64,000 bases of DNA from assembly GCF_042643485.1 (NCBI RefSeq), contig NZ_JBHRSJ010000016.1, positions 186,001 to 250,000 on the forward strand. The letters run 5' to 3'. The notes under the pieces are model-generated. The model made no database searches. It was not told where the DNA came from and saw only the letters and a list, made by a program, of their open reading frames with translations. The DNA is from Azotobacter bryophylli. Lineage in GTDB: Bacteria; Pseudomonadota; Gammaproteobacteria; Pseudomonadales; Pseudomonadaceae. The translations under genes and the position numbers were made by a program. Shown here piece by piece: positions 44,929 to 54,616 of this stretch; within the stretch, counting starts at the first letter, position 1, and each line of letters opens with the position of its first letter.

Positions 44929-45304
44929 TGGCTGTCCCTAGTTGGGCCTAATTAGAAAGCACTTTTTTATTGTGGATATATATGCTCGAGGCAGTCATTG
45001 AAGTTCGTCCGCACATTTAAAAACTTTAATAATTGTTTAGCTTATTTGAAGTGCGTCTTAAATACGAAAAGTTCTGTACTCCTTATGGAGTATTTCCAAA
45101 AGTTCGTTATCGGGCGGTCCGAGGCATCCTGACAAATCGCGCACTCGCGCCGTCCAGGCCTCCCAACCGGCGCCGAAACAACCGGAGAGACGGCAGCCGG
45201 CAGTTCGTCGCCGCAGGCTGCGCCGAGGCGGCACGCCGTACTGCTTGTGCTTCACTGTGAGGCGACCCACATCACTTTCCGTAACCGGTCGGGAGGGGCC
45301 TGTC
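44929..45304. promoter_or_regulatory. Divergent promoter region of receptor and hsp20
   Basis: This 376-base gap is AT-rich at its left side (44940-45100). It contains a palindrome TACTCC/GGAGTA with a 4-base spacer at 45077-45092, a possible operator for hsp20. I could not identify a convincing sigma32 or other heat-shock promoter. The hsp20 leader downstream is GC-rich and ends in a strong GGGAGGGG ribosome site. Confidence 0.5.
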
Positions 45305-45976
45305 ATGGCACAGCCAGAACAACAGCAGCAATCGGTAGAAACGCAGCAGCCATCCGCCGAGCAGCAGTCGCAGCAGAACGTGCCGATCGGCCGCGAACAG
45401 CAGAACCGCCCGGCGCGCACCAGCGCCAACGATCCCTGGCGACCGCTGACCAACCTGCGCAGACAGATCGATCACCTGTTCGAAGACTTCGACCGCATGA
45501 CCCCGTTCTGGCCCTTCGGTCGCAGCGCCTTCGAGATAGCGCCATTCGGGCGAGCCATCTCGACCGCGGCCAGCACGCCGGCGGTGGACATCGTCGAGCA
45601 GGATCAGGCCATCGTCATCACCGCCGAGCTGCCGGGCATGGACGAGAACAACATCGAGCTGAAGCTGGCCAACGGCGCCCTGCTGCTCAAGGGCGAGAAG
45701 CAGGACGAGCGCGAGGAGCAGAACCAGGGTTACTACGTCTCGGAACGTACCTACGGCTCCTTCCAGCGCAGCTTCGGTCTGCCGGAGAACATCGATGTCG
45801 ACAACATCGAGGCACACTTCGACAAGGGCGTCCTGACCATCACGCTGCCCAAGCGCCCCGAAGCGCTGCCGCAGGAGAAGGTCATCGGCATCAAGAGCAA
45901 GCGCGGGGAACAGCAGGCCCAGAGAGGGAAGATGGAACAGGGCGAGCAGGCGGAGCAGCAACAGCCGGAGGAATGA
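45305..45976 (+). CDS. Small heat shock protein, Hsp20 family
   Basis: A 223-residue protein, longer than the usual 150. The alpha-crystallin domain spans about residues 95-190 (PAVDIVEQDQAIVITAELPGM to VLTITLPKRP). The family's I-x-I/V tail motif appears as VIGI. Both flanks are glutamine-rich, low-complexity sequences. It holds unfolding proteins for refolding. The ATG at 45305 after GGGAGGGGCC is preferred to one 20 codons upstream. It lies near a second groEL and a universal stress gene, forming a protein-quality cluster. Confidence 0.9.
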   Translation: MAQPEQQQQSVETQQPSAEQQSQQNVPIGREQQNRPARTSANDPWRPLTNLRRQIDHLFEDFDRMTPFWPFGRSAFEIAPFGRAISTAASTPAVDIVEQDQAIVITAELPGMDENNIELKLANGALLLKGEKQDEREEQNQGYYVSERTYGSFQRSFGLPENIDVDNIEAHFDKGVLTITLPKRPEALPQEKVIGIKSKRGEQQAQRGKMEQGEQAEQQQPEE

Positions 45977-46079
45977 CTGCCCACCGCCCTGCTCCACCCA
46001 TCCACATCCGGCATGCCTGACCGCCTCGGCCAGGCATGCGCCCCATGAACGACCGGAATCGCTCGCGATCGCTCTGCCC

Positions 46080-47186
46080 ATGGCCAACCAAACGCTCGGT
46101 CTGTTTCTCGCCGGCGACCTGATGAGCGCGCGAGGGGTCGACCAGATCCTGCCCCACCCCGGCGATCCGCGGCTCTACGAGGGCTTCGTGAAGGACGCCC
46201 GCGACTACGTGCTGCTCGCCGAAGAGCAGAACGGCCCCATTCCCCATCCGGTGGACTTCGACTACCCCTGGGGCGTGGCCATGGAGGAATTCGCCCAGCG
46301 CCAGCCGGATCTGCGGCTGGTCAATCTGGAAACCGCGGTCACCATCCGTGGCCGGCCGGAACCCAAAGGCATCAACTACCGGATGCCGCCCACCAACCTG
46401 CAACTGCTGACCGTGGCCGGCATCGATGCCTGCTCGCTGGCCAACAACCATGTGCTGGACTGGGGCGAGGACGGCCTGATCGACACCCTAGACTCCCTCT
46501 CCGCCCAGGCCATCGCCTGCGCTGGCGCTGGGCGGGATCGCGAGGCGGCCGAAGCCCCGGCGGCATTGCCCCTGGCCGACGGCGGACGGCTGCTGATGTT
46601 CGCCGTCGGCCTGCCGGACAGCGGCATTCCTTCGTACTGGGCGGCGGGGCCGACGAATCCGGGCGTGGCCTTCCTCCCCGACCTCAGCCGCGCCAGCCTC
46701 AAGGCCATGGCCCAGCGCATCCATGCCGCCAGCCGGCCCGGCGACCGCGTGCTGGTCTCGATTCACTGGGGCGGCAACTGGGGGTTCGAGATCCCGCCCG
46801 AGCAGGTCGCCTTCGCCCACGGACTGATCGACGCCGGCGTGGATGTGGTGCACGGGCACTCCTCGCATCACATCAAGGGACTGGAGATCTACCGCGAGCG
46901 CCTGATCCTTTACGGCTGCGGCGACCTGCTGAACGACTACGAGGGCATCGGCGGCCACCGCCACTACCGCAGCGAACTGGGCCTGCTGTATTTCCCCACC
47001 CTGGACGGCGAAGGCCGGCTGCTGGACCTGGACCTGGTGCCGACCCGGATGCGCAAGCTGCGCCTGGAGTACGCCGAGGACGAGGATGCGCGGCACTGGC
47101 TGCTGGGCACCCTGAACCGCGAATGCCGGGGGAACGCCTGCCGGTTCCGGACCGGTGCGGAACGGGCCTTCCACCTCGACCGCTGA
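46080..47186 (+). CDS. CapA-family metallophosphatase-like protein
   Basis: A 368-residue protein of the CapA/PgsA fold: LFLAGDLMSARGVD at the start (metal-binding Asp), LRLVNLETAVT, LANNHVLDWGEDGL (Asn-His), VLVSIHWGGNWGFE, VDVVHGHSSHHIKGLEIY. The conserved motifs match the metallophosphoesterase-like fold. The family includes poly-gamma-glutamate synthesis proteins, but there is no capBC here and no signal peptide. A cytoplasmic enzyme of unknown substrate is therefore more likely. It ends 33 bases from the convergent groEL. Confidence 0.85.
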   Translation: MANQTLGLFLAGDLMSARGVDQILPHPGDPRLYEGFVKDARDYVLLAEEQNGPIPHPVDFDYPWGVAMEEFAQRQPDLRLVNLETAVTIRGRPEPKGINYRMPPTNLQLLTVAGIDACSLANNHVLDWGEDGLIDTLDSLSAQAIACAGAGRDREAAEAPAALPLADGGRLLMFAVGLPDSGIPSYWAAGPTNPGVAFLPDLSRASLKAMAQRIHAASRPGDRVLVSIHWGGNWGFEIPPEQVAFAHGLIDAGVDVVHGHSSHHIKGLEIYRERLILYGCGDLLNDYEGIGGHRHYRSELGLLYFPTLDGEGRLLDLDLVPTRMRKLRLEYAEDEDARHWLLGTLNRECRGNACRFRTGAERAFHLDR

Positions 47187-47219
47187 GGCGGAACTGGCCC
47201 GTCCCGCTGGCGCCCCGAC

Positions 47220-48842
<1,623 letters not shown>

Positions 48843-48845
48843 GCT

Positions 48846-49778
48846 TCATTTCTCCTTCGACACGATCCCCTCGGGGTGGATCACCAGCGCACTGCACGGC
48901 AGCCGGTAGAGCAGCGACTCGCAGGTGCTGCCCATCATCTCCCGCTGCAGGCCCCGATGCAGGGTGGTGCCCATGACCACCACGTCCGCCTCGCTGCGGG
49001 TGGCGTAGTCGGCGATGGTCGGCACCACCGGCCCGAGCAGGAAGTGGCGCTGCTTCTCGGCGATGCCATGGCGCTCGGCCAGTATCCGGAACGCGTCCTG
49101 GCTGGCCGTCTTCATCTTCTTCTGCAGATCGCCGAACCACGGCAGATTGAGGGTGGCGGTGGGGAACGGCTGGTCGGCCATGGCGTTGCAGGCATATAGC
49201 AAGTGCAGCTCGGCCGCGCATTGCCTGGCCAACTCCGTGGCGGTGCGGATGATCTGGTCGTTGAAGTCGGTCGCCTCCTTGGCGTCCACCAGCGGATCGA
49301 CCGCCGCCACCACCTTCTGCGGCAAGGCGTGATGGGAGTCGGCCACCAGATGCACCGGCACCGGGCAACGGCGCAGCAGCTGCCAGTCCAGCGGCGTGAT
49401 GAAGGCCCGCTTGATCGCCGTTTCGGGATTGATGTCCTTGATCAGCAGATCGGCCGGCAGCGTCTGCACATGGGTGAGGATCTCCTCCAGCGGATGCTTG
49501 CACCAGACCACCTCAGCGCTCGCCTGCAGGCCCTGGCTGCGCAGGATCACCACCTCTTCCTGGAGCCACTCGTGCTGCACGGCCACATAGGCGCTGCGCG
49601 CCTGCTCCATCCCTTCTCGGTCGATCCGGCTCATCGCCGCGATGGTTTCGGTGTAGACGAACAGGGCGATGTGCAGGTTGGCGCCGCTGGTCTTGGCCAG
49701 GGCGACGGCACGCTCGAAGGCGGGACTGCGGCTCGTGTCGGGCTTGGCGATCAGGAGCAGGCGTTGAAACTGACTCAT
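48846..49778 (-). CDS. Universal stress protein with two UspA domains
   Basis: A 310-residue protein of two UspA domains in tandem: residues about 5-150 (RLLLIAKPDTSRSPAFERAVALAK) and 160-305 (VVAAVDPLVD to VMGTTLHRGLQREMMGSTCESLLYR). The second domain carries a G-rich ATP-binding-like stretch; the first is more diverged. This is an E. coli UspE-like layout. It is the first gene of the usp-groEL pair. Start chosen at 49778 (MSQFQRLLLIAKP), with GGAGATC upstream; an upstream ATG would add 12 residues. Confidence 0.88.
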   Translation of the reverse strand: MSQFQRLLLIAKPDTSRSPAFERAVALAKTSGANLHIALFVYTETIAAMSRIDREGMEQARSAYVAVQHEWLQEEVVILRSQGLQASAEVVWCKHPLEEILTHVQTLPADLLIKDINPETAIKRAFITPLDWQLLRRCPVPVHLVADSHHALPQKVVAAVDPLVDAKEATDFNDQIIRTATELARQCAAELHLLYACNAMADQPFPTATLNLPWFGDLQKKMKTASQDAFRILAERHGIAEKQRHFLLGPVVPTIADYATRSEADVVVMGTTLHRGLQREMMGSTCESLLYRLPCSALVIHPEGIVSKEK

Positions 49779-49869
49779 GGGTCGATCTCCGAGAGAATCC
49801 GAATCAGTTTTCATATTAGTCGGCCGCGGCGCAGCGAGCCGGCGCGCATGGAAGGCCCCGGAGAGGGGG

Positions 49870-50625
49870 CTACAGATCGATGCTCAGGCCGTCCCGGGCG
49901 ACGGAAACGCCGGCCGGTAACTCGGGATGGTCCAGCCAGTACTCGTCCAGATCGTGGTCGACGTGGGTGAGCAGGCAGAGCGGCGCGGCGATGGCTGCCG
50001 CGAGATACAGCGCCTGATTCAGGTCGTTGTGGTTGCGCGGCGCTTCCGCAGAGGGCGGCTTGCTGCAGTCCAGCACCACCAGGTCCGGACGCTGGCGCTG
50101 CAGGTAATCCAGGGTGTCGACGGGCAGGCCGACGGTGTCGGTAAGATAAGCCAGACTGCGATGGGCCGCAGCGATCAGATAGCCGTGGCTGAGCCTGGAG
50201 TGGATCAGCGGCAGCGACGTGACGGTGAAGGGACCGAGAGTCAGACTGACGAAGGGTTGCAGCGGGCGGAAGTCGAGAATGCCCGGATGCTTGTAGAGGT
50301 CGTCGCACCCCTGGGGATCGGCCGGTGCGTAGACCGGGATGCTCTGCCCCTCGCCCCAGCGCAGGTGAAACAGCCCCATCACATGATCCATGTGGAAGTG
50401 GGTGAGCAGGATGGCGCCCAGGCTGCCCGGCGCGAAGCGTTCGCACAGATCGGTGCGCCCGGCATCCAGCAGTAGCCGCCAGCCCTTGCAACTGAGCAGC
50501 GCGCTGCAGGCCTGACGCCCCCGCTCGGGCTGCTCCCGGGCGAGCCGACAGGCCCGGCAGAAGCAACCGTAGACGGGAACGCGCCGGGCGTCGCCGGTGC
50601 CGAGAAAATCGAGCCGCAGTGTCAG
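49870..50625 (-). CDS. phnP: PhnP phosphodiesterase, apparent CTG start
   Basis: A 251-residue metallo-beta-lactamase-fold protein reading LTLRLDFLGTGDARRVPVYG at its N-terminus. It has a cysteine-rich metal site (GCFCRAC), the core THFHMDH and the late LTHVDHDLDEY. PhnP hydrolyses cyclic ribose phosphates in the C-P lyase pathway. No ATG, GTG or TTG precedes the THFHMDH motif in this frame. A CTG at 50625-50623 overlaps the phnN stop as CTGA and lies just after GGAGGTGG, so CTG initiation by coupling is the simplest reading. The first ATG would remove 78 residues including part of the active site. Confidence 0.83.
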   Translation of the reverse strand: MTLRLDFLGTGDARRVPVYGCFCRACRLAREQPERGRQACSALLSCKGWRLLLDAGRTDLCERFAPGSLGAILLTHFHMDHVMGLFHLRWGEGQSIPVYAPADPQGCDDLYKHPGILDFRPLQPFVSLTLGPFTVTSLPLIHSRLSHGYLIAAAHRSLAYLTDTVGLPVDTLDYLQRQRPDLVVLDCSKPPSAEAPRNHNDLNQALYLAAAIAAPLCLLTHVDHDLDEYWLDHPELPAGVSVARDGLSIDL

Positions 50626-51185
50626 GAAACCACCTCCTCACGGTGCAGGATGGCGCTCAGCAGTTGTCCGAGAGCCTGTTCCAGTTCCTGATTATTGTCG
50701 ATCACCTGCGCGTCCGCCGGGGAATCGGCGGCCAGTCGCCGCGCGCGCTCGACCCGCGCCGCGATCTGCGCGGCGCTTTCGCGCCCGCGGGCGAGCAGGC
50801 GCTGGCGCAGCGTCTCCGGCTTCACCTGCAGCAGCAGCGGCACCAGACGCTCGCCATACCGCGCCCGGGCCTGCTGCAGATGACCGCGGGAGCCGTTGAC
50901 CAGGACGTCCAGGCCCATGGCCAGCCACTGGTCGATCTCCACGCCGATTCCGTAGCGATGCCCGTTGGCGCTCCAGTACAAGGCGAAGGTGCCCAGCCTG
51001 ACGCGCTGGTCGAATTCTGCCTCGCTCAGGCACAGGTGGTTCTCGCCGAGCAGGTCGGGCTCGCGGGTGATGTAGCGAGGGGCGATCAGGCAGGGTTCGT
51101 CGATCAGCCGCTCGCGGCAGCGACGCAGCAAGGTGTCCTTGCCCGAGCCGGAAGGCCCCATCAGATAGAACAGTCGACCACTCAT
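50622..51185 (-). CDS. phnN: Ribose 1,5-bisphosphate phosphokinase PhnN
   Basis: A 187-residue P-loop kinase: YLMGPSGSGKDTLLRR (Walker A, residues 6-21), APRYITREPD and WSANGHRYGIG fit the guanylate-kinase-like PhnN, which makes PRPP from ribose 1,5-bisphosphate in phosphonate catabolism. It is followed by phnP with a 4-base overlap. The C-P lyase genes phnC-M are absent from the window, so the pair is an orphan. The start at 51185 (MSGRLFYLMGP) is chosen over an ATG 11 codons upstream. Confidence 0.88.
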   Translation of the reverse strand: MSGRLFYLMGPSGSGKDTLLRRCRERLIDEPCLIAPRYITREPDLLGENHLCLSEAEFDQRVRLGTFALYWSANGHRYGIGVEIDQWLAMGLDVLVNGSRGHLQQARARYGERLVPLLLQVKPETLRQRLLARGRESAAQIAARVERARRLAADSPADAQVIDNNQELEQALGQLLSAILHREEVVS

Positions 51186-51606
51186 TTCGAAACACCCACC
51201 CACGCCACTCGGCCTCAATCGAATCGGATTTTGCCATTTTCCTGGATACTACCGCGCCGGTGCCGGCAGCAGCCAGCAGGCCGCCCGCGTGGAGACAAGT
51301 GTCGTCCGCCGCCGCACGACGCTCATGCTGCCGACCACAGATTCCCGCACATGGACCAATGACGCCGTGCCCGGCCTCGGCGCAACGCCCCATCCCTGAG
51401 CCCTTTTCCCGGGTTCGCGGATGTTCCCGTCCATTCGTCGGAACTGTTGCCACATGGCGGCGTTTTCGCCTCATTGCCTGTCATGACGATCCGGTCAGGA
51501 CTGCCTAAATCGCCAGTTGTGCTCAGCGAAGCGGTTGAATAGCATGCTGTGACCAAGAGATGCCGGTGCCTCGTCGGACCGGATCCCGCGCATGGAGGCG
51601 TGAAAG
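51186..51606. other. Intergenic region between phnN and the nuclease-like gene
   Basis: 421 bases holding divergent upstream regions of phnN (minus) and the nuclease-like gene (plus). I see no gene with family features, no clear promoter pair and no strong hairpin. A GGAGG ribosome site at 51594-51598 belongs to the plus-strand gene. Confidence 0.5.
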
Positions 51607-52098
51607 GTGAAAGAGCAGAAACGAACCCGGAGCCGGGCCGATCTAACCGGTACACTGTCCGCACTATTGCTCATGGCGGCAGGCGCCCAGGCGTCTGGCA
51701 AGGAGATCAGCGGAAAGGTGGTCGACATCGTCGACGGCGATACCCTGACGCTGCTGACCACGGACAACTGGCTCATCCAGGTGCAGCTCGCCAATATCGA
51801 AGCCCCCGAGGATTCGAACCCCTACGGCGCCCAGGCGCGACAGGCCCTCAGCGACCTGACTCTCGGCAAGACCGCTACCCTGCAGGTGTATGGACGCGAC
51901 CCCATCGGCCGCAGCGTGGCCGAAGTGTACGTCGGCAAGCGCAACATCAACCTCGAAATGGTCCGCCAGGGAGCGGCCCGGCTCGATCAGCAGGACCCGG
52001 AACCGGCCCCGCTGCATACCCAGGCGGGGGCGAAGCGCGCTCTTCACGGCGTCGGCGCGCCCGGCAATGGCTTCATCCGTCTGGAACACCGGTTCTGA
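51607..52098 (+). CDS. Secreted staphylococcal-nuclease-like protein with altered active site
   Basis: A 163-residue protein with a signal-peptide-like N-terminus (LSALLLMAAGAQA, cleavage near residue 29) and an OB-fold SNase domain: VVDIVDGDTLTLL, ANIEAPEDSNPYGAQAR, GRDPIGRSVAEVYVGKRNINLEMVRQGAA. The metal Asp (GDT), the PE glutamate and the late Arg (GRSVAE) are kept. The position of Arg35 of S. aureus nuclease, in the strand before the PE motif, is Gln, and Asp40 is Glu. Activity may therefore be reduced or lost. GTG start at 51607. Confidence 0.82.
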   Translation: MKEQKRTRSRADLTGTLSALLLMAAGAQASGKEISGKVVDIVDGDTLTLLTTDNWLIQVQLANIEAPEDSNPYGAQARQALSDLTLGKTATLQVYGRDPIGRSVAEVYVGKRNINLEMVRQGAARLDQQDPEPAPLHTQAGAKRALHGVGAPGNGFIRLEHRF

Positions 52099-52261
52099 GA
52101 ATGTTGCGGGCTCTCGTCCGCACCGTGGCGCTGCGAGTGATTCGATTTCAGGAAACTATCGGCCGTGCCTGCCGCTTCGCTTCGCATGCACTAGCCTTTG
52201 TTCCATCAGCCCCCAAGGAAAGTGGCTGAATTCCTATAGGACAACAGGGAAGAGCTCTACG

Positions 52262-52477
52262 GTGCAGACCATCCTCCGCCATAGCGGCGAATCACTCCGA
52301 ATCAACGACGACGTGCTCATCACCGTCGTCGGCATATCCGGCTCCCAGGTCAAGCTGGGGCTCGAGGCCCCGGCGCACGTTGCACTCTACCGTCAGGAGG
52401 TCTATCCGTTCAGAGACTCCAGGAGAAAACCGGGCAGCGGGCCGCGCCGGCCCATCGGCTCGGCCAAGGCTCATTAG
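52262..52477 (+). CDS. CsrA/RsmA-family RNA-binding protein, atypical
   Basis: A 71-residue protein from a GTG start. It aligns without gaps to CsrA: QTILRHSGESLRINDDV for the first strand, ITVVGISGSQVKLGLEAP, then HVALYRQEVYPF. The RNA-contact arginines equivalent to CsrA Arg6 and Arg44 are present, while Arg7 is His. A basic tail of about 20 residues follows. CsrA proteins are translational repressors that bind GGA motifs in mRNA leaders. This is likely an accessory copy next to other accessory genes. The GTG at 52262 follows an AGGGAAGAG site. Confidence 0.78.
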   Translation: MQTILRHSGESLRINDDVLITVVGISGSQVKLGLEAPAHVALYRQEVYPFRDSRRKPGSGPRRPIGSAKAH

Positions 52478-52758
52478 GTTGGTGATGCCCCGCCGGATGG
52501 CCATGCAACCGCGTTAGCGCGACTACCCCTAGATTCGCAGATCGAATTCCCCAGGATCAAAGCGCGCGGTTGTTCGAGTAATCCGGAAGCCATGGGTGGT
52601 CTTCATGCCTGGCCATCCACCATTGCTGGTTCCGGCGCCAGTGGCGAAAAAGCCGGTCGATTTCTCCCTCGACCGAGTACGTACCGTGCGATCGGCACGC
52701 CCTGTTTCGGCCCGATGGAAACGGCCGAAGGAAGCACCTGTCAGAAAAGGAGTCCCCC

Positions 52759-53004
52759 ATGCAGCAGCGAGTCTCTCAGTTTTCCCCGGAACACGAGGTG
52801 TCCAGCATATCCGGTCGCGCCCGCCTCGCCCTGGCGACCCTGGAGCGTTCCGGCCCGCACTACCGTTTCCGGGTCGAGCCCGTCAGCAAGGGGCTGTTCA
52901 GAATCGTCGACAGTCGTACGGAGACGGTGAAGGGCTGGCGGCTCAGCCATATGGAAGCCTGCATGCTGGCCGACCAGCTGGAGCTGAGCAGCCGATGCGG
53001 CTGA
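52759..53004 (+). CDS. Small hypothetical protein
   Basis: An 81-residue product starting at an ATG with a strong AAAAGGAG ribosome site 7 bases upstream, which is the main reason to call it a gene. The sequence (FRVEPVSKGLFRIVDSRTETVKGWRLSHMEACMLADQLE in its second half) suggests a small beta-strand unit followed by a helix. I recognise no family. It is convergent with the mocA-like gene, 32 bases away. Confidence 0.6.
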   Translation: MQQRVSQFSPEHEVSSISGRARLALATLERSGPHYRFRVEPVSKGLFRIVDSRTETVKGWRLSHMEACMLADQLELSSRCG

Positions 53005-53036
53005 CGGGGCGGCTGGCGACTATCCGGCAACTGTCC

Positions 53037-53633
53037 TCATGTCCGGGGGCCGGACAGCGCCTCGGGACTGTCGATGTCCCAGAGGATGGCCGGATCATCC
53101 ACCGCCAGTTCGAGTAGCCGCCCGTCGCGAAACAGCCGCTTCGCCCCCGCATCGCCGCTCAGTCCCGCCAGCCCCTCGCCATAGGCGCGACCGAAGCCGA
53201 CCGGGTGTCCCCGACGCCCCTGCCAGGTCGGCACCACGATCAGTTCCTCCCGCAGGGCTGCGGCGACCCGAGCGACGGTCGCGGGCCGAATGAACGGCAT
53301 GTCGCCCAGAGCGATCAGCCAGCCCGCGTAGTCCGGCACCCGAGCCACCGCTGCGGCGATGCTGTCGCCCATCCCGGCGGACGCGAGCGTCACCAGCTCG
53401 CAGCCGTGAGCCAGGCCGAGGGCGATCGCCCCGCGGTTCTCCGGACGGGTCACCAGCAGGACCCGCTCCACCTGCCCATGCAGGGCCAGCAGCGCATGCT
53501 CCAGCACTGCCCGCTCGCGACCGTCGTGTCCAGAACAGCAGGCCAGGAGCTTGTCACTATCGCTTCCGGCGACCTGACGAAAGCGCGTCCCCAGGCCGGC
53601 GGCGAGCAGGATGGCGCAGACTCCGCCGCTCAA
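53037..53633 (-). CDS. mocA: MocA-like molybdenum cofactor nucleotidyltransferase
   Basis: A 198-residue NTP-transferase fold (MobA/MocA): AILLAAGLGTRFRQ at the N-terminus binds the nucleotide, and GWLIALGDMPFIRP carries the metal-binding Asp. MocA makes the cytosine dinucleotide form of molybdopterin for hydroxylases of the xanthine dehydrogenase family, which fits the iorAB and xdhC genes upstream in the same operon. The start is TTG at 53633, overlapping the xdhC stop (TTGA), so translation is coupled. A GTP-using MobA-type role is less likely by context. Confidence 0.82.
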   Translation of the reverse strand: MSGGVCAILLAAGLGTRFRQVAGSDSDKLLACCSGHDGRERAVLEHALLALHGQVERVLLVTRPENRGAIALGLAHGCELVTLASAGMGDSIAAAVARVPDYAGWLIALGDMPFIRPATVARVAAALREELIVVPTWQGRRGHPVGFGRAYGEGLAGLSGDAGAKRLFRDGRLLELAVDDPAILWDIDSPEALSGPRT

Positions 53634-54616
53634 GCCGTCTGCACCTGCTGCGGGGACCGCGAGGGCGCGACCTGACCGTTCTTCAGCGCGACGATCTGGG
53701 CCATCAGCGATAGGGCGATTTCCGGCGGGGTGTGGCTGCCGATGGGCAGGCCGATCGGGCCGTGCAGACGGTCGATGGCCTCCTGGGGCAGCCCCAGCTC
53801 GGCCAGCCGCTCGCGGCGCTTGGCGCTGTTGACCCGCGATCCCAGGGCGCCGACGTAGAAGGCACGGGACTCCAGGGCGGTGAGCAGCGCCATGTCGTCC
53901 AGCCGCGGGTCGTGGGTCAGCGCGACGATGGCCGTGCGCTCGTCCGGCTCGATGGCCAACACGGCGTCGTCCGGCATGCCGGGCACGAAGCGGGCGTTGC
54001 GGTCCTCCCAGCCGAAGGCGAACTCCTCCCGCGGGTCGCAGATCAGCACCTCGAAGTCCAGCATTCGCGCCATCTCGCCGACGTAGCGGGACAGCTGCCC
54101 GGCACCGATCAGCAGCAGCCGCCAGCGCGGCCCGTAGACCGCCCGTAGGTGCCCTTCGTCGAAGCTCAGCGTATCCTCGCGGCTGGCCGGGGCGAGGCTC
54201 ACCGCCCCGCTGGCCAGATCCAGCTCGCGGGCGACCAGCTCGTGATGCTCGCAGCGCCGCAGCAGCTCGCGCACCCAGTCCGCCTCGCCGACCTCCTCCT
54301 CGGTCAGACGCAGGGTGCCGCCGCAGGGCAGACCGAAGCGCGCCGCCTCCTCGCGGGTCACGCCGTAGGTCACCAGGGCCACGACCGGGCGCGGGGAGTC
54401 GAGCCGGCCGTCGCGCAGGCGGGCGACCAGATCGTCCTCGATGCAACCGCCGGAGACCGAGCCGATCAGCATGCCGTCGCCGCGCAGCGCGAGCATGGCG
54501 CCCGGCGGCCGAGGGGCGCTGCCCCAGGTCTGCACCACGGTGTAGAGCAGGACGCGCTGGCCGGCTTCGCGCCAGGCCAGCACGCTGCGCAGGACGTTCA
54601 GATCCGCGCTGTCCAT
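53630..54616 (-). CDS. xdhC: XdhC/CoxI-family maturation factor
   Basis: A 328-residue protein. The N-terminal CoxI part (VLLYTVVQTWGSAPRPPGAMLAL, GSVSGGCIEDDLV) and a C-terminal Rossmann XdhC domain (RLLLIGAGQLSRYVGEMARML, then FYVGALGSRVNSAKRRERL) are both present. XdhC-type proteins bind molybdenum cofactor and insert the sulfurated form into the hydroxylase. It overlaps iorB by ATGA and mocA by TTGA. It lies in the iorA-iorB-xdhC-mocA operon. Confidence 0.9.
   Translation of the reverse strand: MDSADLNVLRSVLAWREAGQRVLLYTVVQTWGSAPRPPGAMLALRGDGMLIGSVSGGCIEDDLVARLRDGRLDSPRPVVALVTYGVTREEAARFGLPCGGTLRLTEEEVGEADWVRELLRRCEHHELVARELDLASGAVSLAPASREDTLSFDEGHLRAVYGPRWRLLLIGAGQLSRYVGEMARMLDFEVLICDPREEFAFGWEDRNARFVPGMPDDAVLAIEPDERTAIVALTHDPRLDDMALLTALESRAFYVGALGSRVNSAKRRERLAELGLPQEAIDRLHGPIGLPIGSHTPPEIALSLMAQIVALKNGQVAPSRSPQQVQTA

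Noticed and set aside
45061..45304. RNA thermometer or sigma32 promoter before hsp20
   Set aside because: I looked for a ROSE-like or CTTGAA/CCCCAT pattern and could not see a convincing one, so only the palindrome is reported.
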